Assembly: GCF_002104795.1 (NCBI RefSeq)
Contig: NZ_NCXO01000010.1
Span: forward strand, 33,669-97,668
Reading direction: 5' to 3'
Source of the DNA: Mycolicibacillus koreensis
GTDB taxonomy: Bacteria; Actinomycetota; Actinomycetes; Mycobacteriales; Mycobacteriaceae
Length of the DNA: 64,000 nt
The notes beneath the pieces were generated by a model that made no database searches, had not been told where the DNA came from, and saw nothing but the letters and a program-made list of their open reading frames with translations. Positions 58,727 through 64,000 of the stretch are shown here, one piece after another (the stretch's first letter is position 1; the number at the start of each line of letters is the position of its first letter). The position numbers were made by a program, and so were the translations under genes.

Positions 58727-59505
58727 GTGACGGTGCTGCGTGAGCGGTTCGGGGTCTCCGAGCGGCGAGCCTGCGCGGTCGTGGGCATCCACCGCTCCAC
58801 GATGCGCCTACAACCGCCGCCGATCTCCGGTGAGGAGGCTGAACTGCGGGCCTGGCTGCGCACGTTCTCCACCGAGCGGCCCCGCTGGGGCTGGCGACGC
58901 GCCGCCGAAATGGCCCGCCGAGCCGGCTGGCAGGTCAACAACAAGCGCGTTCGCCGCCTGTGGTGCGACGAAGGTCTACGAGTTCCGCAGCGGCGCACGA
59001 AGAAACGCCTGACCGGCATCGGCGTCACGGTCGGGGCAATGTCTCCGATCCGACCGAACGTGATCTGGGCGATAGACTTCCAGTTCGACACCACCGCCGA
59101 TGGGCGCACCTTGAAGCTGCTCAACGTGATCGACGAGTTCACCCGCGAGGCGTTGGCGATCCATGTTGATCGCTCCATCAACGCCGACGGCGTCGTCGAC
59201 GTCCTCGACCGCCTGGCCGGCCAGCACGGGGCGCCGCACTACGTGCGGTTCGACAACGGGCCCGAGTTCATCGCCCACGCGGTCAATGACTGGTGCCGGT
59301 TCAACGGCACCGGCTCGCCGTGGCAGAACGCTGGATCGAATCGTTCAACGGCCGACTGCGCGATGAGTTGCTCAACTCCTGGCGCTTCGACTCCCTGCTG
59401 GAAGCCCGGGTGATCATCGAAGACTGGCGCCGCGACTACAACGCCAACCGACCGCATTCGGCCCACGGCGAGCTCACCCCGACCGAGTTCGCTCTACAGT
59501 GGAAC
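58727..59505 (+). pseudogene. IS3-family OrfB transposase with a frameshift
   Basis: The DDE integrase core is recognisable: VIWAIDFQFDTTADGRTLKLLNVIDEFTREAL (first Asp), HYVRFDNGPEFIAHAV (second Asp) and WIESFNGRLRDELLNSWRF (Glu). The HTH_21 region (RERFGVSERRACAVVGIHRSTM) is at the N-terminus. After GTGSPWQNA near 59331 the frame shifts, where one G appears to be missing from the expected AACGCGTGGATCG, and the remainder continues in another frame to NRPHSAHGELTPTEFALQW. The enzyme is therefore not made intact. Confidence 0.82.
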
Positions 59506-59506
59506 C

Positions 59507-60013
59507 GTGACGACGGTTCGCCGTATGCGCGGCCTTGGAATCGCGATGGCGCTGCTGGCACTAGGCACCACTTCCTGCGCGCCCCAGCAGCGCCACCCCC
59601 GAAGTACGGAGACATCTGTGGAGACCGCCGCACGTAAGAGCACCGACAACAACACCATTCGCCACGACCTTGAGCCGTTAACGAAGCGCTTCCCAGCGCT
59701 TGGTACGCCCGACGCGGCATCGTGGGTCAGCGGAGTTATGGGAGACCCTAGAATGCCGGGACTGTCGACGTATTGGATCGACGCCATCGTGGACGTGAAT
59801 CCCGCGACCATGACCGAGTTAAAGTCCAGGTATCAACCTGTGCCGACCACCGCGCGCCCCGACGTGTGGAACACCCTGACCGGTCTGTTGCCCGCTGGCG
59901 GCTACCTCGCCAATGACGCACTGAACAGCGCATTTGCCACCCAGCAGAGTCGAGCCAAGGTGTTCCTTGCCGAGCAGGTACCTGTTGTCGTGATCACCTC
60001 GATTAGCGAATGA
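59507..60013 (+). CDS. Putative lipoprotein of unknown function
   Basis: This 168-residue protein starts at a GTG. Its signal peptide (MRGLGIAMALLALGTTSC) ends in a weak lipobox. The mature domain contains RHDLEPLTKRFPALGTPDAASWVSGVMGDPRMPGLSTYWIDAIVDV; its style is like actinobacterial secreted proteins of unknown role. The first codons coincide with the end of the IS3 transposase frame, so the upstream promoter region has been replaced by the element. A 53-codon ORF overlaps its stop (ATGA), indicating a coupled second gene. Confidence 0.65.
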   Translation: MTTVRRMRGLGIAMALLALGTTSCAPQQRHPRSTETSVETAARKSTDNNTIRHDLEPLTKRFPALGTPDAASWVSGVMGDPRMPGLSTYWIDAIVDVNPATMTELKSRYQPVPTTARPDVWNTLTGLLPAGGYLANDALNSAFATQQSRAKVFLAEQVPVVVITSISE

Positions 60014-60171
60014 CGACACCAGTAACACTGCGCCCCGTGGGCAGCATCGGCCTGGCTGATCTGGCCGCGATCTGTCAGATAGAAGGTCTCGAATATCTGC
60101 CGTATCCGTTCTTCACCCACACGTGGCTTTGGGGAGCCTCCCATCACAGCGACGCCATTGCAGACCCATAG
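60010..60171 (+). CDS. Small ORF coupled to the lipoprotein gene, perhaps truncated
   Basis: An ATG overlapping the upstream stop (ATGA) opens a 53-residue frame, MTTPVTLRPVGSIGLADLAA followed by ICQIEGLEYLPYPFFTHTWL, ending ADP at a TAG. The coupling and protein-like composition suggest a real gene. The end is abrupt and lies 45 bp before the tRNA gene, so it may be the N-terminus of a longer protein cut by rearrangement. I do not recognise the family. Confidence 0.5.
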   Translation: MTTPVTLRPVGSIGLADLAAICQIEGLEYLPYPFFTHTWLWGASHHSDAIADP

Positions 60172-60215
60172 ACTGTCGTAATCGCACTCAGCGTCAACAA
60201 ACATGCTGGTAGAAG

Positions 60216-60288
60216 TGCCCCCGGGCAGATTCGAACTGCCGACACCGGCTTTAGGAGAGCCGTGCTCTATCCCCTGAGCTACGGGGGC
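60216..60288 (-). tRNA. tRNA-Arg (anticodon CCU)
   Basis: On the minus strand the sequence GCCCCCGTAGCTCAGGGGAT begins a full cloverleaf. The acceptor stem is GCCCCCG/CGGGGGC, the D-loop is TAGCTCAGGGGATAGAGC, and the anticodon stem CGGCT/AGCCG has loop CTCCTAA (anticodon CCT). The T-arm is GGCAGTTCGAATCTGCC. The discriminator base is A and CCA is not encoded. It reads AGG codons. Accessory genes lie on both sides, as is common near tRNA attachment sites. Confidence 0.95.
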
Positions 60289-60369
60289 CCGGGGCGTGGT
60301 TAATGAGTTGACGAAAACTCTAGCGGGTTGACGATGATTGTCGACCGCCTCGTCGCCACCGGCTATGCC

Positions 60370-60438
60370 TCACCGAGTCGCGTCGGTGAACGCACGCAGC
60401 GTGTCGTTGGTGGCGCCGGTGATCGGGACGGATTTCAT
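60370..60438 (-). CDS. Very short ORF with a good ribosome-binding site, possible gene remnant
   Basis: GAGGAACG about 7 nt upstream of an ATG at 60438 opens MKSVPITGATNDTLRAFTDA followed by TR and a stop at 60370. It lies between the amidohydrolase stop and the tRNA and begins 30 bp after the amidohydrolase gene on the same strand. The well-formed start suggests the 5' end of a gene whose remainder was lost at a recombination joint. Confidence 0.35.
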   Translation of the reverse strand: MKSVPITGATNDTLRAFTDATR

Positions 60439-60468
60439 GGTGCCCGTTCCTCGCGGTGGAAGGGCCTG

Positions 60469-61461
60469 TCAGCGCTTGACCGCGGCCACCAGGTTCTCCC
60501 AGTTGCCCGACGCGATTCGCTGCCGGTCGCTGTCCTCGAGGTTCGCCTCCTCGAGAAAGCGTCGGGCTCCGCCGCACGGGGCGCACTGGAACGGGTAGTC
60601 GGTCGAGAACAGGATGCGCTCGACGCCGACTATCTCGATCGCCCAGCGCAGGTAGCGGTGATTGAAAATGCCACTGGGGGTGACGAAGACGTTGTTGCGC
60701 ACATAGTCCGATAGCGGGCGCGCAAGCTTGGCGGCTGGCGTCAACGTGTCGATCCTGTCGAGGTAGAACAGCACCATCTCGCCCCAGTGGCCCACAATGA
60801 CCTGCAGGTCGGGGAAGCGGTCGAAAACGCCGCTGAGGATCAAACGCAGCAGCTGAATGCCGGTCTCGTAGTGCCAGCCGATGCCGTGGGTGGCGAAAGC
60901 GTCGTCCAGCCCACGGTTGAAGCCACGGTAATACGCGGCCCGCACCATCGGCCGCGGTGACTGCGGGTGCAGGTAGAGCGGCGCGCCGAGCGCCGCCGCT
61001 GCTTCGAAGATCGGCCAGAAGTCGCGGTGATCGAGGTTGTGGTCGCGTGTTCGACCGAACAGCATCGCGCCGTTCAGCCCCAGCTCGGTCACCGCCCGTT
61101 CCAGTTCGCGAGCCGCTGCGGCTGGTGCCGGGGTGGCCAGGGTCGCGAAGCCTTGCAGGCGGTCGGGATGTGCCCGCACGGTGTCGGCGAGCAGGTCGTT
61201 CGCTGCGATCTGCAGCGTGACGGCGTTATCGGGTGCCAGATTCTGCACGCCGGGCGCGGTCAGGGACAGGACCGCGACATCGAGTCCGGTTTCGGCCATC
61301 GCCGCGAAGCGGTCGCGGGTCAGGTCGGCGAGGCGGCGCCCGCTCTCCTCGTCGGTCACGTAATATCCCAGCGTCGGATCTTGCCATTGCGGGTCGAGCG
61401 TGCGCCACGCCTCCACGACATCTGCGGTGACGAAATGCTCTTCCAGGCCAATGGTTTTCAT
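60469..61461 (-). CDS. Amidohydrolase family protein (ACMSD/gamma-resorcylate decarboxylase-like)
   Basis: This 330-residue TIM-barrel metal enzyme is of the amidohydrolase-2 group. EEHFVTAD near the N-terminus replaces the HxH motif with ExH, as in gamma-resorcylate and 5-carboxyvanillate decarboxylases. GAPLYLHPQSP supplies a metal His, VIVGHWGEM a second His, and FSTDYPFQ the catalytic Asp. Family members decarboxylate or hydrolyse aromatic acids without cofactors. The ATG overlaps the stop of the upstream gene (ATGA), so the two proteins are made together and probably act in one pathway. Confidence 0.85.
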   Translation of the reverse strand: MKTIGLEEHFVTADVVEAWRTLDPQWQDPTLGYYVTDEESGRRLADLTRDRFAAMAETGLDVAVLSLTAPGVQNLAPDNAVTLQIAANDLLADTVRAHPDRLQGFATLATPAPAAAARELERAVTELGLNGAMLFGRTRDHNLDHRDFWPIFEAAAALGAPLYLHPQSPRPMVRAAYYRGFNRGLDDAFATHGIGWHYETGIQLLRLILSGVFDRFPDLQVIVGHWGEMVLFYLDRIDTLTPAAKLARPLSDYVRNNVFVTPSGIFNHRYLRWAIEIVGVERILFSTDYPFQCAPCGGARRFLEEANLEDSDRQRIASGNWENLVAAVKR

Positions 61462-62462
61462 GACTCCATTAGCTCCGGAATGAAGATGTCCTCGCAGATC
61501 AAGCGCCGACCGGACAGCCCTTGTTCGAAGTGGTAGCGCAAGAAGGTGTCGATCGCCGCACGATTTGCGTCGACGCCGCACGGCCACCAGTCCGCACCGA
61601 GGAGTTGGCGGTTCCTGTCGAACAGCGAGGTGAACCACGGGATCATGATGCTCATGTGTTGTTTGGTCATCCCGTCGCGATAATGTTGCGTCGCCACGTC
61701 TTTGGCGTCACAAAAGCCGCGGTAGAGGGCGTCGGCAAGACCGGGGTGCCCCTTGAGCAGGTCTCGGCGAACGACAACGGTATGCATGATCGGGAAGATG
61801 CCGGTGCGTCGGAAGTAGTCGCGTTCGACCGATTCGGGGTCGGGGAACAGCGGCGCGACCTGCGGTGAATTCTTCAACACGCTCTCCGGTACGTCGACCG
61901 AGATCAGGGCGTCGATCTCGCCGGCTTCCAGCATCGGCCCCAACGCCTTGCCTTCCGGAGTGGGCGTGACAACGACGTCGTCGGGATGGGGCTGGGCAAT
62001 GAAATCGAAAGGCGCAATGGGCCGATTGGTCCCGCCCACGATCCATCGGGACTGGTCGGGTTTCACACCGTACTCGTCGGAGAGGATGCCCCTGACCCAC
62101 ACGCCCACGTCGGTTCCATACATGCCGAATTCGCCAATCGTCTTGCCGACGAGGTCTTGTGGTGTGTCGATGCCGCTGGAGGTGTTGACGAAGACGTTGG
62201 AGTGCCGGAAGTGTCGCGCCGGAAAAATCGGGATCGCGATGAAGGGCGGATCGGCGAGGTCGAGCGTGCGCAGATAGAAGGTCAGCCCCAGTTCGGAGAC
62301 GTCAAACGCCCGATGGGTCACCATGCGCTCGAAGATCTCGGAGATCACGGGTGCGCCTTCGACGGTCGCGTCGACCCCGGCGATCGTGACGGTGCCGTCG
62401 ACCAACGCTCGGGTGTTGTCGTGATCCCCGAGACCAATGTTCAGATGCAGTGCGTCTGCCAT
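61458..62462 (-). CDS. 4,5-dihydroxyphthalate decarboxylase-like protein
   Basis: This 334-residue protein has a periplasmic-binding-protein-like fold without a signal peptide. It opens MADALHLNIGLGDHDNTRAL, continues HRAFDVSELGLTFYLRT, TIGEFGMYGTDVGVWVRGIL and GEIDALISVDVPESV, and shows no membrane segment. This is the pattern of the Pht5/4,5-dihydroxyphthalate decarboxylase group. GAGGAGACGG lies 7 nt before the ATG. With the downstream amidohydrolase it forms a two-gene operon divergent from a TetR gene, likely for an aromatic carboxylic acid. The exact substrate cannot be read from sequence. Confidence 0.82.
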   Translation of the reverse strand: MADALHLNIGLGDHDNTRALVDGTVTIAGVDATVEGAPVISEIFERMVTHRAFDVSELGLTFYLRTLDLADPPFIAIPIFPARHFRHSNVFVNTSSGIDTPQDLVGKTIGEFGMYGTDVGVWVRGILSDEYGVKPDQSRWIVGGTNRPIAPFDFIAQPHPDDVVVTPTPEGKALGPMLEAGEIDALISVDVPESVLKNSPQVAPLFPDPESVERDYFRRTGIFPIMHTVVVRRDLLKGHPGLADALYRGFCDAKDVATQHYRDGMTKQHMSIMIPWFTSLFDRNRQLLGADWWPCGVDANRAAIDTFLRYHFEQGLSGRRLICEDIFIPELMES

Positions 62463-62479
62463 GACCGTCTCCTCATTCC

Positions 62480-62495
62480 GTAAATGTTCATTTAC
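62480..62495. promoter_or_regulatory. TetR operator 1, perfect palindrome
   Basis: GTAAATG-TT-CATTTAC has 7-bp perfectly complementary arms, 18 bp upstream of the decarboxylase-like gene start. A second site of the same design lies 47 bp away, also between the divergent genes. Confidence 0.75.
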
Positions 62496-62526
62496 TATGG
62501 TGCGGTACGGACGTGTTCGCGTCAAG

Positions 62527-62542
62527 GTAAACGGTCATTCAC
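62527..62542. promoter_or_regulatory. TetR operator 2
   Basis: GTAAACG-GT-CATTCAC matches operator 1 at 12 of its 14 arm positions and lies 39 bp upstream of the tetR start. Together they give the consensus GTAAAYG-NN-CATTYAC. Each promoter of the divergent pair has one copy near it. Confidence 0.7.
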
Positions 62543-62580
62543 GTAAACTTCTCGGTCACCACCCAGGAGGAGGTCCTGCG

Positions 62581-63240
62581 ATGCCCCGCCTCACCCCCGA
62601 GCGGCGCGAAGCGCGACGCGCCGAGATTCTCGCCGCAGCCAGGCGGTGCTTTTCGCGCGACGGCTTTCATCAGACGTCGATGCCCGATATCGCCGACGAG
62701 GCAGGCCTTTCGGCGGGCGCGGCCTACCGCTACTTCTCCAGCAAGGAGGACATCATCATCGAGATCGCCGGGCAGGCGTTCGCGGCGATGTTCGCGCCCC
62801 TTGACGCCCAGCTCGTCGCGGGGGGCGCGCCCCCGACGGTCGCCGACCTGGTCGCCGCTGCAATCGGGCCCGTCAGCGGCGAGATTACCCGCGACGCCGC
62901 GGGTCAACCCGTTCCGGTGGATGAGCTGCTGCGTTGTGCAGTCCAGGCGTGGGCCGAGCTGCTGCGCCATGAGGAACTGCGGCAGCGCGCGGTGGCGGGT
63001 ATCGAGCGCGTGCGGGATCAGATCGCCGCGGCACTGCGTCGAGGACAGCAGGCCGGCACCGTTCCGGCAAACCTGGACCCGAAGCGCGGTACCCGGGTCA
63101 TCCTGGCGCTGCTGCACGGATTCGTCTTGCAGCGCACAGCGTTCGGCCTCGATGATGCCGAGGGCTTCACCGAAGACGTGCGCACAGTGTTGACCGACCC
63201 GGTGCTGGGTGGCGAACGTCGGGCCCGGTCAAAGCGGTGA
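62581..63240 (+). CDS. TetR family regulator of the decarboxylase operon
   Basis: This is a 219-residue repressor. The helix-turn-helix is at residues about 12-58 (RRAEILAAARRCFSRDGFHQTSMPDIADEAGLSAGAAYRYFSSKEDII). The C-terminal domain is helical (LHGFVLQRTAFGL). ATG 62581 follows a strong AGGAGG. It is transcribed divergently from the decarboxylase operon across a 118-bp spacer containing two matched 16-bp palindromes, so it is probably a substrate-responsive repressor of that operon and of itself. Confidence 0.88.
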   Translation: MPRLTPERREARRAEILAAARRCFSRDGFHQTSMPDIADEAGLSAGAAYRYFSSKEDIIIEIAGQAFAAMFAPLDAQLVAGGAPPTVADLVAAAIGPVSGEITRDAAGQPVPVDELLRCAVQAWAELLRHEELRQRAVAGIERVRDQIAAALRRGQQAGTVPANLDPKRGTRVILALLHGFVLQRTAFGLDDAEGFTEDVRTVLTDPVLGGERRARSKR

Positions 63241-63287
63241 GGCCGGGGGTGACGCTCTTCGCCCCGATCACCCGTTCCCCTCGCCTA

Positions 63288-63316
63288 TTGACCCGATGGT
63301 CCTAATGTCCTAGTTT
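63288..63316 (+). promoter_or_regulatory. SigA-type promoter of a beheaded gene
   Basis: TTGACC (63288-63293), a 17-bp spacer and TAGTTT (63311-63316) fit a housekeeping promoter. It stands 37 bp before a TTG start with a good Shine-Dalgarno site. An inverted repeat overlaps the -10. Confidence 0.6.
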
Positions 63317-63339
63317 GGAGTTAATAGGACATCATTAGG
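63301..63339. promoter_or_regulatory. Inverted-repeat operator over the -10 region
   Basis: CCTAATGTCCTA (63301-63312) and TAGGACATCATTAGG (63325-63339) form an inverted repeat with perfect 8-bp inner arms ATGTCCTA/TAGGACAT around 12 nt, and outer CCTAAT/ATTAGG arms offset by 3 nt. It sits across the -10, where a repressor would block transcription. Confidence 0.6.
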
Positions 63340-63352
63340 GCGGAGAGCCACG

Positions 63353-63425
63353 TTGAGTAGCGTCACTGAGAGCCTCGTTAGCCGCCCGCGGCATGTCGAC
63401 CACAGTTATCGAGCGCCCCGGCACG
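63353..63425 (+). pseudogene. 5' end of a gene truncated by IS256
   Basis: A TTG at 63353 with GGAG 7 nt upstream opens MSSVTESLVSRPRHVDHSYR and then APRH. At codon 25 the frame enters the IS256 end sequence and stops at 63487, for a total of 44 codons. The promoter, operator, ribosome site and N-terminus are all well formed, so a regulated gene stood here and lost its body to the insertion. The product is not recognised. Confidence 0.55.
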
Positions 63426-63924
63426 CGAGATATTGTCAAGACCTGTGGATCGGTGAGTTTCAGGCGACCTCCGATCCGACGGTTTGAGGCTCCGCCGTCG
63501 ATGCTTCGGGGGTGATGTCGATGGGCCGTTCGAGCAGTTTGCCCTTGTGGAAGACAGCGCCGGCACGGACGAGGGCAACCAACTCGGGGGCGTTGACCTT
63601 GCGCCAGCGGTTCTGGGCGGCCTCGATGAGCTTGTAGGCCATCGCCAGCCCGGCCGCACGTGAGCCCGGACCTTTGGTGACTTTGGTCCTCAAACGCACT
63701 GTGGCAAAGGTACTTTCGATCGGATTCGTAGTGCGAAGATGAACCCAGTGCCCGGCTGGGTACTTGTAGAACTCAAGGAGGACATCGGCGTCGTCGACGA
63801 TCTTGGCGACCGCTTTGGGGTACTTGGCGCCGTAGTCGACCTCGAACGCCTTGATCGCCATGTGGGCTTTGTCGATATCCTCGGCGTTGTAGATCTCCTT
63901 GAGTGCTGCCAGCGCTCCCGGCAC
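63426..63924 (-). mobile_element. IS256-family element, 3' part (copy 1)
   Basis: This is the transposase 3' half plus the terminal sequence ending near 63426 (GAGATATTGTCAAGACC type end). It is interrupted at 63924, where the same 77-bp end sequence starts again in the same orientation. The rest of copy 1 is either beyond the window or lost. Confidence 0.8.
63460..63924 (-). pseudogene. IS256-family transposase, C-terminal part
   Basis: These are the C-terminal 154 residues of a mutator-type (IS256) transposase. PKAVAKIVDDADVLLEFYKYPAGHWVHLRTTNPIESTFATVRLRTKVTKG contains the conserved catalytic Glu in TTNPIES, followed by SRAAGLAMAYKLIEAAQNRWRKVNAPELVALVRAG. Full-length enzymes have about 400-430 residues, so the first two catalytic Asp residues and the DNA-binding half are missing. 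The frame begins exactly at the junction with the second IS end. Confidence 0.82.
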
Positions 63925-64000
63925 GAGATATTGTCAAGACCTGTGGATCGGTGAGTTTCAGGCGACCTCCGATCCGACGGTTTGAGGCTCCGCCGTCGAT
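63924..64000 (-). mobile_element. IS256-family element, 3' end (copy 2), continues beyond the window
   Basis: Positions 63924-64000 are identical over 77 bp to 63426-63502. They include the stop and the last 14 codons of a second transposase gene (63958-64000, minus strand). A second element has therefore inserted into, or recombined with, copy 1 in the same orientation. Confidence 0.85.
63958..64000 (-). CDS. Partial IS256-family transposase, C-terminus (copy 2)
   Basis: The TGA at 63958 ends the residues IDGGASNRRIGGRLKLTDPQV in one frame and, in the transposase frame, ASTAEPQTVGSEVA, exactly as in copy 1. Only about 14 codons are inside the window, so whether this copy is intact cannot be judged. 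Confidence 0.7.
   Translation of the reverse strand, partial: STAEPQTVGSEVA

Larger units (their letters stand above)
58391..59505 (+). mobile_element. IS3-family insertion sequence, decayed and lacking a right end
   Basis: A TGAGGTGAGTCCC at 58391 is a plausible left end (IS3 ends begin TG). orfA and orfB follow in the usual overlapping arrangement. No inverted copy of the left end is found after orfB, whose frame runs straight into the start of the next gene near 59505, so the right end is missing. orfA has lost an N-terminal block and orfB a single base, so the element cannot move by itself. Confidence 0.8.

Overview
The window is high-GC actinobacterial DNA from a non-tuberculosis mycobacterium (Mycobacterium or Mycolicibacterium). 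The signs are MmpS/MmpL pairs, Rpf, an XPB helicase, SepH, PrrAB, DUF2530/2537/2771/3027 proteins and a gene order that, from memory of H37Rv, tracks Rv0856 to Rv0910 with insertions and losses. Functions below rest on motifs and family knowledge; no database search was run.

Layout. 1-4.1 kb: start of a possible Ser/Thr kinase, a DUF7373-type lipoprotein, a class A beta-lactamase-like lipoprotein, a VanX-type dipeptidase and two SRPBCC proteins. 4.2-8.9 kb: dapC facing away from the fadA-fadB beta-oxidation operon, which ends in a perfect 20-bp hairpin. 9-13 kb: an inserted mmpS-mmpL operon between two repeat-rich spacers. 13-18.2 kb: YdeI-like, DUF732 and DUF5078 secreted proteins, XPB helicase and its helicase-associated neighbour. 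18.3-22.5 kb: molybdopterin genes in two blocks (moaC-mog-moaE and moaA-moaD) around rpfA. rpfA has two CRP-like boxes and a c-di-AMP (ydaO) riboswitch leader. 22.7-36.2 kb: cspB, a GST-like reductase, an MFS protein, DUF genes, SpoU methylase, sepH, serC, an AurF-like diiron protein, fprB, citA and pdxH. 36.4-37.4 kb: a small foreign-looking patch with an orphan lipoprotein and a PknD-like NHL pseudogene. 37.6-45.3 kb: gltA2, FKBP, prrAB and a heterodimeric ABC exporter. 45.4-53.9 kb: accD3, echA6, an MBL hydrolase, a serine-hydrolase homologue without its catalytic residues, ctpE and an Rv0909/Rv0910-like pair. 54-57.9 kb: a tetR-mmpS-mmpL operon.

58-64 kb is a mosaic accessory region. It holds a decayed IS3 element, a lipoprotein with a coupled small ORF and tRNA-Arg(CCU). 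A TetR-controlled two-gene module (amidohydrolase/decarboxylase plus 4,5-dihydroxyphthalate-decarboxylase-like protein) follows, with two matching 16-bp operators. Last comes a promoter and gene start beheaded by IS256 sequence, which is itself interrupted by a second IS256 copy.

No wholly new multi-gene system is obvious. The strongest leads are the rpfA leader that may read both cAMP and c-di-AMP, the TetR double-operator catabolic switch, the Rv0907-like pseudoenzyme, the asymmetric ABC exporter beside PrrAB, and a 22-codon repeat ORF linking mog and moaE.
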